DNA of 64,000 bases from Thermohalobaculum sp039815685 (GCA_039815685.1 JBCBYV010000019.1:1-64000); one strand, 5' to 3'. Numbered from the stretch's first letter, positions 1 through 8,964 are shown. The notes: a model not told the origin generated them from the letters alone. Numbers and translations: made by a program.

Positions 1-339
1 GCGGTCGAAGAAGCACCCGATCTCGTTCTCGAGCTCGCGGACACGGGTCACCGCCTCCTCGCAAAGCCGCCAGGCCATGTCCTGATCCGGCAGCCATTTG
101 CCGCCGATGATCGTGTCCATGAAATGCCGCTCGACGCTGTCGCCGGGGCCGAGGGAGACGTTGTAGCCGCCCTGGACCATGCGGGTGCAGCCGCATTTGC
201 CGATGAGCCCTTTGACGGCGAGGGTGATCTTGGCGTCCGGTGCGCTCTGCTGGGCGTGGAGCGCCGCGAAGAGGCCCGCGCCGCCCGAGCCCAGGATCAG
301 GATATCGGTATCGTGTCGGTCGATTTGCTCTTGGGTCAT
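1..339 (-). CDS. sdhA: Succinate dehydrogenase/fumarate reductase flavoprotein subunit (N-terminal part, cut by window edge)
   Basis: Only the first 113 residues are inside the window. They start with ATG at 339 and carry the FAD dinucleotide-binding motif LGSGGAGLFAAL at about residues 16-27, then the GGYNV segment and an HFMDT segment typical of SdhA/FrdA-type flavoproteins. The subunit would hold covalent FAD and interconvert succinate and fumarate on the membrane face. It follows the second membrane anchor by six bases, so it is the last gene seen of a minus-strand operon in the order B, anchor, anchor, A. SDH and fumarate reductase cannot be told apart from this fragment. Confidence 0.85.
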   Translation of the reverse strand, partial: MTQEQIDRHDTDILILGSGGAGLFAALHAQQSAPDAKITLAVKGLIGKCGCTRMVQGGYNVSLGPGDSVERHFMDTIIGGKWLPDQDMAWRLCEEAVTRVRELENEIGCFFDR

Positions 340-345
340 GGGCTT

Positions 346-693
346 TCACACCGCCTGGAGCAGGAACGTGCCGGAGACGAGGACCGAGAGGCCGACGGCG
401 CCGGCGGCCAGCGTTTTCTGGCGCGCGGTCCAGGGTAGCAGTTCGAGGGCAAGAAGGCGAAGGCCGCCGAAGACGTGGACGGCCAGCAGGAAGACGAGGA
501 CGCCCTCGGCGAGCTTCACGATGGCGAGCTCGGAGAAGGCGATGGCGCTGTCGAGTGCTGCCTCGCCCTCGAGCGCGGTTGCGAGCACCCAGAAATGGGC
601 GGGCAGGAAGAGCGCGAGGGCGAGGCCCGAGATGCGGTGGGCGATGAAGGCGAGCCAGAGCGGGTGCTGGCGATGGGGGCGCGGTCTCATCAT
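346..693 (-). CDS. sdhC: Succinate dehydrogenase/fumarate reductase membrane anchor (SdhC-like)
   Basis: This is a 115-residue hydrophobic protein with three predicted membrane segments. Near the N-terminus it has HRISGLALALFLPAH, the His-Arg-x-Ser-Gly pattern of SdhC-type anchors that contributes to heme b and quinone binding. Start at 693 is chosen because it overlaps the stop of the upstream anchor gene in an ATGA, which implies coupled translation; a second ATG lies at 690. The next gene is the flavoprotein. Which anchor should be called C and which D is uncertain. Confidence 0.72.
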   Translation of the reverse strand: MMRPRPHRQHPLWLAFIAHRISGLALALFLPAHFWVLATALEGEAALDSAIAFSELAIVKLAEGVLVFLLAVHVFGGLRLLALELLPWTARQKTLAAGAVGLSVLVSGTFLLQAV

Positions 694-1046
694 GCGCCGA
701 CCCCGTATGCGCCGACCCCGTAGGTGACGGCCCAGACGGCGCGAAGGCCGGCGAGGGCGAGGAAGGTCATGCTGCCCCACATGAGAATGGGCAGGGCGAC
801 GCCTTTCAGCCCCAGCCATTCATGCGCGATGACGCGGAGGCCGATGGCGGCGTGGACTGCGGTGGCGAGCGCGAGGAGCCCGTAGAACGCGAACCAGATC
901 GGGCTGCCGGCGGTGCGGCCCAGGATCTCCGCGCCCGAAAGCCCGCCCTGCACCGCGTAGATCATCACGGCGATATGCCCGAGGATGAAGGGCGCCATGA
1001 CGAGGGCCGAGAGGCGCTGGGCGAGATAGAGGCGGAGGTCGAGCAT
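690..1046 (-). CDS. sdhD: Succinate dehydrogenase/fumarate reductase membrane anchor (second subunit)
   Basis: This 118-residue protein has three predicted membrane helices, with QRLSALVMAPFILGH near the N-terminus and a conserved His in the middle helix (AVHAAIGLR), as in anchors that bind quinone and heme b. Start ATG at 1046 overlaps the stop of a small ORF by one base (TGATG). The C-terminus ends in a duplicated YGVGA, encoded by a perfect 15-bp tandem duplication that also spans the stop/start junction with the next gene. The assignment rests on composition and context between iron-sulfur and flavoprotein genes. Confidence 0.68.
   Translation of the reverse strand: MLDLRLYLAQRLSALVMAPFILGHIAVMIYAVQGGLSGAEILGRTAGSPIWFAFYGLLALATAVHAAIGLRVIAHEWLGLKGVALPILMWGSMTFLALAGLRAVWAVTYGVGAYGVGA
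692..721. repeat. 15-bp perfect tandem duplication at the anchor-anchor gene junction
   Basis: The unit ATGCGCCGACCCCGT occurs twice in direct succession (692-706 and 707-721). On the coding minus strand it adds a second YGVGA to the end of the upstream anchor protein and leaves the ATGA stop/start overlap intact. Confidence 0.85.
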
Positions 1047-1237
1047 CAGCGGGCTCCTCCGGCCGAGAAAGCGCGCGAGGAGGTGCGGTGGGCGGTCATC
1101 TGCCCGGCTGATCGCGCGGCACAGCACCCCGCGGAGCCGCGCCCGCCACGCCGGATCGCTCGGTCAGCCCGGGCGATGACGGTGGTGGCTGCAGCTCGGA
1201 TCTGGGGAATGATGGGCTCGCTTGCGCTGGCAGGCAT
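1046..1237 (-). CDS. Small bridging ORF between iron-sulfur and anchor genes (63 aa, unknown)
   Basis: I do not recognise this 63-residue, Arg/Ala-rich product. It is listed because of its placement. It starts four bases after the sdhB stop, has an AAGGA seven bases before its ATG, and its stop overlaps the next anchor's ATG as TGATG. It could be a true small subunit or only a translated spacer that carries ribosomes from sdhB to the anchor gene. It has no hydrophobic segment or Cys cluster suggesting a role in the complex. Confidence 0.4.
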   Translation of the reverse strand: MPASASEPIIPQIRAAATTVIARADRAIRRGGRGSAGCCAARSAGQMTAHRTSSRAFSAGGAR

Positions 1238-1240
1238 GGT

Positions 1241-1981
1241 TCAGTCCTTCCAGCCGAGCATGCGCGAGAGGGAGCGCTGTGCGGTCGCGCGTTTGAGGCC
1301 GGCGATGGCGGTTACGGGTTCGAGGCCGTTGGGGCAGTGGGCGGCACAACTGCCCATGGAGTGGCAGTTGTGGCAGCCGCCGTGGCCGGAGACGGCGTCG
1401 AGCACCGCGTCGCGGGCTCCGTCCTTCGCGTCGTTCACCAGCGTCCATGCGCGGTTGAGGGCGGCGGGGCCCAGAAAATCCGGGTTGGCCGCGACCGTGT
1501 CGCAGGCGGCGTAGCAGACCCCGCAATTGATGCACTCGATGCCCGCATCGGCGGCGCCGCGCGCCTCGGTCGCGGGATCGATGCGCTCGATCTCGTCATA
1601 GCGGTCGCGGCTGGGGTGGAAGGCGCCTTCGGCCGCCGTCCATTTCTCGAAGAACGGGTCCATATCGGCGGCAAGATCGCGGATCACAGGCAGGTTGCGA
1701 AGCGGCGCGATCTCGAGCGCGCCGTCCTCGCCCGCGACTTTGGCGACATGGGTGCGGCAGGTCCAGCGGGGCACGCCGTTCACCGTCATGCCGCAGGAGC
1801 CGCACATGCCGACACGGCAGGCGTAGCGGTAGGCCAGGGTCGGGTCGAGGTGCTGCTGGATATGCGCCACCACATCGAGGACCGTCTGGCTTTCCTCCCG
1901 CGGGACCGTGAAGCCCTCATACGCGCCCGCCTCCCCGGTGCCGCGCCAGACGCGCACGCTGAGGCTCCGGCTGTTGGTCAT
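1241..1981 (-). CDS. sdhB: Succinate dehydrogenase/fumarate reductase iron-sulfur subunit
   Basis: This 246-residue electron-transfer subunit would link the flavoprotein to the membrane quinone site. The plant-type [2Fe-2S] motif is CRVGMCGSCG followed by a fourth Cys (PRWTC). The C-terminal ferredoxin domain has CINCGVCYAAC and CHNCHSMGSCAAHCPNG, which supply the [4Fe-4S] and [3Fe-4S] ligands. CGSCG instead of the CGSDA of mitochondrial-type SdhB makes it closer to FrdB. ATG at 1981 is chosen over longer in-frame readings because the domain begins there. It is first in the operon, an unusual position for this subunit. Confidence 0.92.
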   Translation of the reverse strand: MTNSRSLSVRVWRGTGEAGAYEGFTVPREESQTVLDVVAHIQQHLDPTLAYRYACRVGMCGSCGMTVNGVPRWTCRTHVAKVAGEDGALEIAPLRNLPVIRDLAADMDPFFEKWTAAEGAFHPSRDRYDEIERIDPATEARGAADAGIECINCGVCYAACDTVAANPDFLGPAALNRAWTLVNDAKDGARDAVLDAVSGHGGCHNCHSMGSCAAHCPNGLEPVTAIAGLKRATAQRSLSRMLGWKD

Positions 1982-2080
1982 GACTGTTCCCGGGTTGCCC
2001 CTGGCCGCTTTCTCCCTGAGCCGAGAGCATAGCGGGGCGAACGCGGCGGAAAAGGTCGTTTCGCGGGAAAACTGAAGGCA

Positions 2081-2101
2081 ACGCGCGGCATGGCCGCGCG
2101 T
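2081..2101 (-). terminator. Hairpin terminator candidate after the RTX gene
   Basis: A perfect 9-bp GC stem (ACGCGCGGC pairing with GCCGCGCGT) with a three-base loop lies 29 bases past the stop of the repeat-protein gene and before the sdhB start. The following bases on the minus strand are only weakly T-rich, so it may act as a Rho-independent or simply 3'-protecting hairpin. Confidence 0.5.
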
Positions 2102-2129
2102 CCGGGGCACGTTCGGGGCCGGTCCGGGC

Positions 2130-5100
2130 TCAGAAGAACTCGAAGAGGCCGGCGGCAAGCTCGCCCGGGGTGACGTTCTCGAAGGTGATGGTCAGGCCCT
2201 GGCCAGAGGTGAAGATCGCGCCGCCCGAGCCGTCGGAGACCGTGTTGGCGTTGACGAAAGCCGCATCGACGCCCGGGCCGAAGCCGATGAGGCGGACGGT
2301 ATCGATGCCAGCCTCGAAATCGGTGATCACGTCCGCGCCGTCATTGGTGCTGAAGATGAAGACGTCCGCCCCGCCCCCGCCCGTCACGGTGTCGTTATCG
2401 GTGCCGCCCTCGATCTCGTCATTGCCCGCGCCGCCGTCGAGATCGTCGTTGCCGGCGTTGCCGAAGATGATGTCGGCGCCGTCGCCGCCATTGCCGACAT
2501 CGTTGCCAGCACCGCCGATGAGCGCGTCGTTGCCCTGGTTGCCGAGCATCGTGTCGTTGCCGAAGCCGCCGAAGAGCTTGTCGTTGCCGAAGCCGCCCTC
2601 GAGGCTGTCATTGCCTTCGCCGCCCTCGATGAAGTCGGTGCCGTCCTGTCCGAGCACGGTGTCGTTGCCCACACCGCCATTGAGGCTGTCGTCGCCCGCG
2701 CCGCCCTCGATGAAGTCGTTGCCGCCATTGCCGTCGACGGTGTCGCGGCCGGCATTGCCGAAGAGGCTGTCATCGCCGTCGCCGGTGACGAAGAGGTCGT
2801 CGCCGATGCCGCCTTCCTGGAACGTGCCTTCGTCGCCGGGCACGATCTCGTCGATGCCATCATTGTCGTCGCGGCCATCCTCGGGGTTCACGACGAAATC
2901 GTCGTCGAAGCCCGCACCGAAGACCGTGACCGCGATGGTGCCGGTATCGGTGAGGCCGGTCGGGTCGGCAATGGTGTAGCTGAAGCTGACGGTGGCGGTC
3001 TCGCCATCGCCCAGACCCGCGAAATCGCCGTCGAGGACGAAGAGGAAGGTGCCGTCGCTGTTGATCGCGGCCATGCCGCCGCCGGCGACCTCGAAGAACT
3101 CCCCGATCCCGCCGAGCGCGCCGTTCGCGCCGACGACGGTGAGCGCTTCGCCATCGGGCTCGATATCGTTGCCGATGAAACCGCCGAGGAGGAGGGCTTC
3201 GTCGCGGCTGACGGCAGTCTCGTCATCGACCGCGATGGGGGCGTCGTTCTCGGACTCGACCGTGATGGTGACGACGCCTTCGCCGACGCCGCCGAAGGGG
3301 TCGATGACGGTGAAGTCGAAGCTGTCGGTGCCGAAGAAGTTCTCGTCCGGCGTATAGGTGACGGCGCCGTTCTCGCCGACGGTGACGGTGCCGTTCGCAG
3401 CCGAGCCGACGGTGCCGAGGCTGACCGGGTCGCCGTCGGGGTCCGAGGCGCCGGCGAGGAGATTGAGCCCGATGGGCGTATCCTCGGGCGTGGAGACGTC
3501 GAAGGCGCCTGCGGTCGGGTCCTCGTTCGCGCCCTCGGCGACGGAGACCGTGACGCTGGCCGAAGCAGAGAGGCCGGTCGCGTCCACGATCGAGTAGCTG
3601 AAGGTCGCATCGCCCGAGAAGTCTGCGTTCGGGGTGAAGGTGACCGTGCCGTCATCGTTCTGCATCACCGTGCCGGCCGCCGTGCCGCCGACGCCGCTGA
3701 GGCTGATCGCATCGCCATCGGGGTCGAAGTCGTTCGCGAGGACGGCGATGGTCACCGGTGTCTCGGCCGCCGTGCCCGCGGTGTCGTCCACGGCGACGGG
3801 CTCGTTCAAGGCCTCGATGACGGTGATGCTGACGGTGCCCTGCGCCGTGCCGCCGTTTCCGTCCGAGATCGAGTAGCTGAAGCTGTCGTCGCCGACGAAA
3901 TCGAGCGCGGGGGTGTAGGTGACGGTACCGTTCGCATTGGCGATGACGGTGCCGTTGCTTGCGCTGCCGACGCCCGTGAGAGTGAGCGGGTCGCCATCAT
4001 CGTCGGTGTCGTTGGCGAGGACGGCGACGGTGACGGCGTTGTTCTCGTCGGTCTCGGCGCTGTCCGGGGTTGCGACCGGCGGCGTGTTCTCGACGGGCGG
4101 ATCGGGATCGACGGGCGGGTCGACGGGCCCGCCGCCGTCGCCCGTGACTGTCACCGTGACCGTGGCGATGTCGGTCAGCGCCTCGTCTTCCTCCTCCACC
4201 GTGTAGGTGAAGCTGTCCTCGCCCGTGAAACCGGCATCCGGGGTGTAGGTGATCGTGCCGTCGTCGTTGATCTCGGCCGTGCCGTTCGTGGGCATGGTAT
4301 TGCTCACGACCAGGAGCATGCCGCCGTCGGGGTCCACGTCGTTGCCGAGGACGGCGATATCGACGGGGGTGTCCTCGGCTGTGCTGGCGCTGTCGTCGTT
4401 CGCCTCGGGCGGGTCGTTCACCGGCGTCACCTCGACGGTGATCGTCGCTTCGTCCGTGTTCTCGTCGGTGTCGATGATCTGGTAGGTGAAGATCTCGGTG
4501 CCGAAGAAGTCGTCGTCCGGCGTGTAGAGGATCGTGCCGTCGTCCTGCAGCACGGCAGTGCCGTTCTCGACGGCGCCGATGGCGCTGATGCGGATCTCGT
4601 CATCGTTCGGGTCGGTGTCGTTCGCGAGCGCGTCGATGACGAGGGCCGTGTCCTCGGGCGTCGAGAGTTCGGTGTCGTCGACCGCGATGGGCGATTCCTC
4701 GTCCGCCGTGACCTCGACCATCACCGTGCCGGTCGCGCTGCCGTCGTTCGTGTCCACGATGGTGTAGGTGAAGCTGTCGGCGCCGACGAAGCCCTCATCC
4801 GGCGTGTAGAGGATGGTGCCGTCGTCCTGGAGGATGGCGCTGCCATTCGAGGGCATGCCGACCATGCTGATGCTGACGTCGCCGCCATCGGGATCGAAGT
4901 CGTTGCCGATGGCGTCGATGGAGACGGCCGTGCCCTCGGGCGTGGTGGCCATATCGGAGGCAGCGATGGGGTCGTCCGGGACGGCCGCCACGCTGACGGT
5001 GACGGTGGCGGTCGAGGTCACGCCGTCCACCGCGCTGTCCCGGACGGTGTAGGTGAAGGTGTCCGTGCCGTTGAAGTCGAGGTCCGGCGTGTAGGTGACG

Positions 5101-5555
5101 GTGCCGTCGTCGTTGATCGTGACGGTGCCGTTCGCGCCATCCGTCGTGTCGATGATGATGAGATCGTCTCCGTCGGCCACCACGTCGTTGGAGAGGACGG
5201 AGATCGTGACGGCATTATCCTCGTCCGTCTCGTCCTCGTCATCGACCGCTAGCGGCGGGGCCTGCAGGATGAGCGTGACGTTGCCGTTGTCGATGAAGAG
5301 GTCGTTGCTGATCTGGTAGGAGAACGTCCCGGTGCCCGTGTTGCCGCCGGCCGCGAATTCGAGCGCGGTATCCTCTTCGACTGCCGTGAGGGTGCCCAGA
5401 ATGACGTCGCCGTCGGTGACGGTGGGGTTGAAGAGCGTGATGAAGAGCGCGCCGCCGCCGCCCGTCAGGTCGTTGAGGAGGACATCGAGCGTGACGGTCG
5501 TGCCGATGTTGACGACGAATTCGTCGTCAACGGCTGTCGGGATAGTCTCGTCCAC
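2130..5555 (-). CDS. Type I-secreted Ca2+-binding adhesin-like protein with Ig-like/VCBS and RTX repeats
   Basis: This 1141-residue acidic protein has about nine cadherin/VCBS-type Ig-like repeats (residues about 1-890). Each has an AVDD opening, a VLxND(x)DPDG calcium-site segment, a DGTxxYTPD strand and an FTYxxxD end. A Pro-Val-Asp linker (VDPPVDPDPP) falls after the fifth repeat. Residues about 905-1065 are RTX nonapeptides (GGxGND), and the C-terminus has the ADVFIFS...DFEAGIDTVRL segment found before type I secretion signals. There is no N-terminal signal peptide. The start is GTG, preceded by GAGGTG. It probably acts outside the cell in adhesion or biofilm; no TolC/HlyB/HlyD genes are present here. 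The SLAM-like gene is upstream on the same strand. Confidence 0.88.
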   Translation of the reverse strand: MDETIPTAVDDEFVVNIGTTVTLDVLLNDLTGGGGALFITLFNPTVTDGDVILGTLTAVEEDTALEFAAGGNTGTGTFSYQISNDLFIDNGNVTLILQAPPLAVDDEDETDEDNAVTISVLSNDVVADGDDLIIIDTTDGANGTVTINDDGTVTYTPDLDFNGTDTFTYTVRDSAVDGVTSTATVTVSVAAVPDDPIAASDMATTPEGTAVSIDAIGNDFDPDGGDVSISMVGMPSNGSAILQDDGTILYTPDEGFVGADSFTYTIVDTNDGSATGTVMVEVTADEESPIAVDDTELSTPEDTALVIDALANDTDPNDDEIRISAIGAVENGTAVLQDDGTILYTPDDDFFGTEIFTYQIIDTDENTDEATITVEVTPVNDPPEANDDSASTAEDTPVDIAVLGNDVDPDGGMLLVVSNTMPTNGTAEINDDGTITYTPDAGFTGEDSFTYTVEEEDEALTDIATVTVTVTGDGGGPVDPPVDPDPPVENTPPVATPDSAETDENNAVTVAVLANDTDDDGDPLTLTGVGSASNGTVIANANGTVTYTPALDFVGDDSFSYSISDGNGGTAQGTVSITVIEALNEPVAVDDTAGTAAETPVTIAVLANDFDPDGDAISLSGVGGTAAGTVMQNDDGTVTFTPNADFSGDATFSYSIVDATGLSASASVTVSVAEGANEDPTAGAFDVSTPEDTPIGLNLLAGASDPDGDPVSLGTVGSAANGTVTVGENGAVTYTPDENFFGTDSFDFTVIDPFGGVGEGVVTITVESENDAPIAVDDETAVSRDEALLLGGFIGNDIEPDGEALTVVGANGALGGIGEFFEVAGGGMAAINSDGTFLFVLDGDFAGLGDGETATVSFSYTIADPTGLTDTGTIAVTVFGAGFDDDFVVNPEDGRDDNDGIDEIVPGDEGTFQEGGIGDDLFVTGDGDDSLFGNAGRDTVDGNGGNDFIEGGAGDDSLNGGVGNDTVLGQDGTDFIEGGEGNDSLEGGFGNDKLFGGFGNDTMLGNQGNDALIGGAGNDVGNGGDGADIIFGNAGNDDLDGGAGNDEIEGGTDNDTVTGGGGADVFIFSTNDGADVITDFEAGIDTVRLIGFGPGVDAAFVNANTVSDGSGGAIFTSGQGLTITFENVTPGELAAGLFEFF

Positions 5556-5838
5556 TTCAACACCTCACTCGTTCGTCGACATTTGTCAGTCTAAGTCACG
5601 CAACACTGGGTCAGCCGTGAAAAAACGCATATGAGGACCGGGCGCGCGCCCAGAGGTAGGGCTCATCTCCCGGTGCCTCGCGCTTCCGAAGCAGAAGCCG
5701 CGTAACTTGCGACAGTCGCAATCGATCTGGCTAACGCCGTGAGAAAACGCGGAATACGGATGGAAATCAAGCTTTCGGGCCGTGCAGGAGACGGCTGCGC
5801 CCCGCGCCGATTGGTGAGCCGGCTGCGTGAATGCAGGG
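5556..5838. promoter_or_regulatory. Leader/promoter region of the RTX protein gene
   Basis: This 283-bp gap holds no gene. At 5707-5721 it has a perfect inverted repeat, TTGCGAC-A-GTCGCAA. A part of it, AGTCGCAATCGAT (5714-5726), recurs nearly unchanged at 7267-7279 in the next promoter region. It may be an operator, but no promoter boxes are convincing. Confidence 0.35.
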
Positions 5839-7197
5839 TCAAAAGAAGAAGCGTTTCGTCAGCGATGCCTCGAACCGGAAGTTCTGGAACTCGAAATTGT
5901 CGAGGTTCGAGAACACCCGGCGATAGCCGAAGCCGAGATTGAGCGAGAGATTCTTCGTCGCCTCGACCGGGTCCTCGATCCCTGCGCCCTCGAGGAGCGC
6001 GTCCGCGCGCACGAGCATGCCGAGCCGCGCGCTGAAGGCGTCGTCATCCTGGGTCGTGGTCGTGGAGACGAAGGGGTCGGGCCCGCCGAAGTCCGAATGG
6101 GCGTAACCGAGGGACGCGCGGAGCGCAGTCGAATTCGTCAGGAGGTATTGCGCGGTCACGCTGACGCCGTGGGTGGTGAAGGCCTCGAAGTCCTCCTCGG
6201 CGAAACGCTCGGTAAAGTTGTAGCGGGCGAGCACGCCAAGCCGCTCGGTCGGGGTCCAGATCACGCCGGCGCTGGCTGCGAAGAATGGGCCGGTCTTCTC
6301 GTCGGCGAACTCGTCCGCCTCGACCGGCGCGAAATCGTCGAACCCGCCCGCGAGGTCAGCGAAGGCGATGAGGCGGTTGTTGTTGCCGATGGCGCGCTGG
6401 ATGCGGACGCCGCCTTCGCCGGCGCGCAGGTAGCGGTCGTCGCCGAGCTGGATCTGGCGGTAGGCGACGCGGGGCTCGAGATCGACGACCGTCGCGTCGA
6501 TGAAGGCCGAGCCGGAGATGAAGCCGGAGACGACGTCGAATTCGTCGAGGTCGAACTGCTCGACGGCGAGGGCGGTGAACTCGAGGCTGAGCCGCTGCAC
6601 CGTCTGGGAGGGCGGCTTGTAATCGATCCGGCCGTCGATGATGCCGAAGACACCGAAATCGTCCTCGCCGTCCTCATCGCTGTCGATCACCGAGGGGCCG
6701 AGACCCGGGATCTCGACCTGGAAAGTCCCGCCGAGCGGGAAGTTGTCGCGGTTCGAGTCGTATTGGAGCCCGACCGTGAGGCCGAGATTGCCCGTGAGGG
6801 TCCTGAGGCGGCGGCGGGTCCGTTCCGTCAGCTCCTCGAAGACGCGCAGGTCCTCGCCCGAAAGCTGGCCGGGATCGACGGCGGCGAATTCGCGCTCGGC
6901 CTCGGCCACCTGGTCGAGCCGGAAAAGCGTGACGGCGTAGAGCAGGCGCACCGTGTTCTCGGCCGGATAGAGGATGAGGAGGCGTTCGAGCGCGGCGGAG
7001 GCGCCGGGCAGGTTGCCGGCATCGATCTCCTGGCGCGCATAGGCCACGGTGAGATCGAGATTGTCGGGATCCTGCAGGATGGCGCCGAAGGGAATGCGGG
7101 CCGGCTCCTCGGCCAGAACGGGCGATGGCACCGTCAGCACGAGGGCGGCGGCGAGCGGTATGACAGCGATGGCAGTCGGGCGACCCGTCATGGACAT
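5839..7197 (-). CDS. SLAM-like outer-membrane beta-barrel protein with N-terminal TPR region (DUF560-type)
   Basis: This 452-residue protein has a signal peptide ending VLA-EEP (about residue 31). A helical TPR-like region follows (ASAALERLLILYPAENTVRLLYAVTLFRL, quoted as separate short helices, about residues 50-120). From about residue 140 a beta-barrel opens with the GLQYDSNRDN motif common to this porin family, and the chain ends in FFF, as barrel proteins do. SLAM relatives help move surface lipoproteins or hemophores across the outer membrane. Here the neighbour is an RTX protein, so a helper role for it is inferred, not shown. ATG at 7197 is preferred (GGGAG upstream). Confidence 0.72.
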   Translation of the reverse strand: MSMTGRPTAIAVIPLAAALVLTVPSPVLAEEPARIPFGAILQDPDNLDLTVAYARQEIDAGNLPGASAALERLLILYPAENTVRLLYAVTLFRLDQVAEAEREFAAVDPGQLSGEDLRVFEELTERTRRRLRTLTGNLGLTVGLQYDSNRDNFPLGGTFQVEIPGLGPSVIDSDEDGEDDFGVFGIIDGRIDYKPPSQTVQRLSLEFTALAVEQFDLDEFDVVSGFISGSAFIDATVVDLEPRVAYRQIQLGDDRYLRAGEGGVRIQRAIGNNNRLIAFADLAGGFDDFAPVEADEFADEKTGPFFAASAGVIWTPTERLGVLARYNFTERFAEEDFEAFTTHGVSVTAQYLLTNSTALRASLGYAHSDFGGPDPFVSTTTTQDDDAFSARLGMLVRADALLEGAGIEDPVEATKNLSLNLGFGYRRVFSNLDNFEFQNFRFEASLTKRFFF

Positions 7198-7399
7198 CTC
7201 AGCGCTCTCCCGGAACGAACACACAACCCTAGGCTGACTGAAGGCCCAGTTGGCGGCAACTGCTTCGGTCGCAATTGATGCGTTCTGGGCGCAGTGTGTT
7301 GCCGCGTTCCTCCCCTCTTGTCCTGCATTGACGCGAAAGCGGTCGCCTTGATGGGCAGCGGAGGCTACTATTCGGGCATTCTGTTGGGAGGGGTATCGC
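7198..7399. promoter_or_regulatory. Divergent promoter region between SLAM-like and FecR-domain genes
   Basis: This 202-bp region drives two secreted-protein genes in opposite directions. It contains GGTCGCAATTGAT at 7267-7279, matching 11 of 13 bases of the motif in front of the RTX gene. GGGAGGGG upstream of 7400 is a clear ribosome-binding site. Confidence 0.4.
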
Positions 7400-8794
7400 A
7401 TGACCGTCGTCTCGTCCGCCAAGCTTATGACCGCGCCCCTGGCGCTTGCGATCGCCTGCGCCATGTCTGTGCCGGCCGATGCGCAGGAGCAGCCGCAGGC
7501 GGGTGTCGCCGCGGCGGTGGTCAGCCCCGTCGAGCTTAGGCGGCCGGCGGTGTCCTCCCCGCTCGAGGTGCAGTCGGGCAACGAGATCTTCCTCGAGGAT
7601 CGGATCGTGACCGGCGAGGGGTCGCGCATGCAGGTGCTGCTGCTCGACGAGACGACGCTCACCATCGGGCCGAATAGCGATCTGGTGATCGACCGGTTCG
7701 TCTACGATCCCGAGACCGGCTCGGGCGAGATCGCGGCGGAGATGGCGACGGGGTTCCTGCGCTATCTCTCGGGACAGGTGGCGAGCGAGGCGCCGGAGAA
7801 TGTGCGCATCAATACGCCGGCGGCCTCGATGGGTATTCGTGGCACGGCGCTTTTCGTGGCGCAGTCGCCGGACGATCCGGACACCTTCTTCTGCGGCGTG
7901 CTGGGACCGGGGCTCGACAACAACGCGTTCGCGCGCCGGGGGGCGTGCCGCGTCGAGAACGAGTTCGGCGTGACCGATGTGCGCCGGGCGGGCTTCGGGG
8001 CTTTCGTGACGCGGGGGAGCGCGCCGCGTGAGCCGATCCCGTTCCCGGAGGAGCTGCTGGAGCAGCTTCATGTCGCGCTCCGCCCGGGTGGCAACGTGAT
8101 CGGTGCTTCCGGTGGATCGGGAGCCGGTGGCGTGGGCGTGGGCGAGAGCACTGCGAATGCTGCCGGTCAGACCGCGGCCGAGCTGCGCCGGACGGGTGCC
8201 TTCTCGCAGGCGATCCTGGGCGAGCGGTTCGACTCGCTCTCGGTCAACACGGACACCAACATCGTGGACCCGCTGCCGCCGATCTCGCCCGATCCGACGA
8301 TCGAGGTGCCGGCCTTTGCGCAGCTCACCTCGAACGACGCCTTCGATCTGGACCTGATCGGCACCGGGCCGACGGGCGATGGCGGGCGGTTCAGCGTGTT
8401 CTTTGCCAATCCGACGGGTCCTTTGGGGTCGGACGGCCTGCCGGTGATCGAGCTCGACGATGTCGAGGGTTTCCCGGGGAGCGAGGTTCTGACGCTGCGG
8501 AGCTTCAACGAGGGTGGGGTTACGCGCATCTCGGTCTTCAACTTCTCGGACCAGACGATCGGGGGCACGACGCTGGCGGATCAGTCCGAGGCGATGGTCT
8601 CGCTCCTCCAGAACGGGCTGATCCGGCGCGGGCCAGGCGGGAGCATGATCGTCGACGGCGATCTGATCGCGCAGATCGCGCCGACGCCGGGTAGCGCGGG
8701 CAACACCTTCGTCGCCTTTGAGATCACGCCTGAGGGTGTGATCAACGCCATCGGCACGACAACCGACTTTCCCAACGCCAACGCGGTGGAGTAG
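7400..8794 (+). CDS. Secreted FecR-domain protein
   Basis: This 464-residue protein has a signal peptide (hydrophobic core about residues 10-26, AxA end). Residues about 45-150 form a FecR-type domain: EIFLEDRIVTGEGSR, an LLDETTLTIGPNS strand-turn and INTPAASMGIRGT, the usual end of the fold. The rest is low in recognisable motifs and acidic. In TonB-linked systems FecR is an inner-membrane anti-sigma factor, but this protein has no transmembrane anchor or neighbouring ECF sigma gene. It belongs to the exported FecR-like proteins often found beside CHASE2 cyclases. It is divergent from the SLAM-like gene. Confidence 0.75.
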   Translation: MTVVSSAKLMTAPLALAIACAMSVPADAQEQPQAGVAAAVVSPVELRRPAVSSPLEVQSGNEIFLEDRIVTGEGSRMQVLLLDETTLTIGPNSDLVIDRFVYDPETGSGEIAAEMATGFLRYLSGQVASEAPENVRINTPAASMGIRGTALFVAQSPDDPDTFFCGVLGPGLDNNAFARRGACRVENEFGVTDVRRAGFGAFVTRGSAPREPIPFPEELLEQLHVALRPGGNVIGASGGSGAGGVGVGESTANAAGQTAAELRRTGAFSQAILGERFDSLSVNTDTNIVDPLPPISPDPTIEVPAFAQLTSNDAFDLDLIGTGPTGDGGRFSVFFANPTGPLGSDGLPVIELDDVEGFPGSEVLTLRSFNEGGVTRISVFNFSDQTIGGTTLADQSEAMVSLLQNGLIRRGPGGSMIVDGDLIAQIAPTPGSAGNTFVAFEITPEGVINAIGTTTDFPNANAVE

Positions 8795-8964
8795 GGGAGC
8801 GGCTGCAACGCCCGGAACCTGGATCGTTTATCCTCCAGCTTGACCGGAGGAGCCAGAAAACGGTGCGCTTTCACCTCTGCAGATTGCCTGGGCAGGACCG
8901 GCAATAACGGCTCATGCGATCTGGCCTGGTAACTGCGGCGCCAGACTGTGGGTCTAGCTGCCTG

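Noticed and set aside
8831..8851. Terminator after the FecR gene
   Set aside because: Only a 6-bp stem with a nine-base loop and no T-run; too weak to call.
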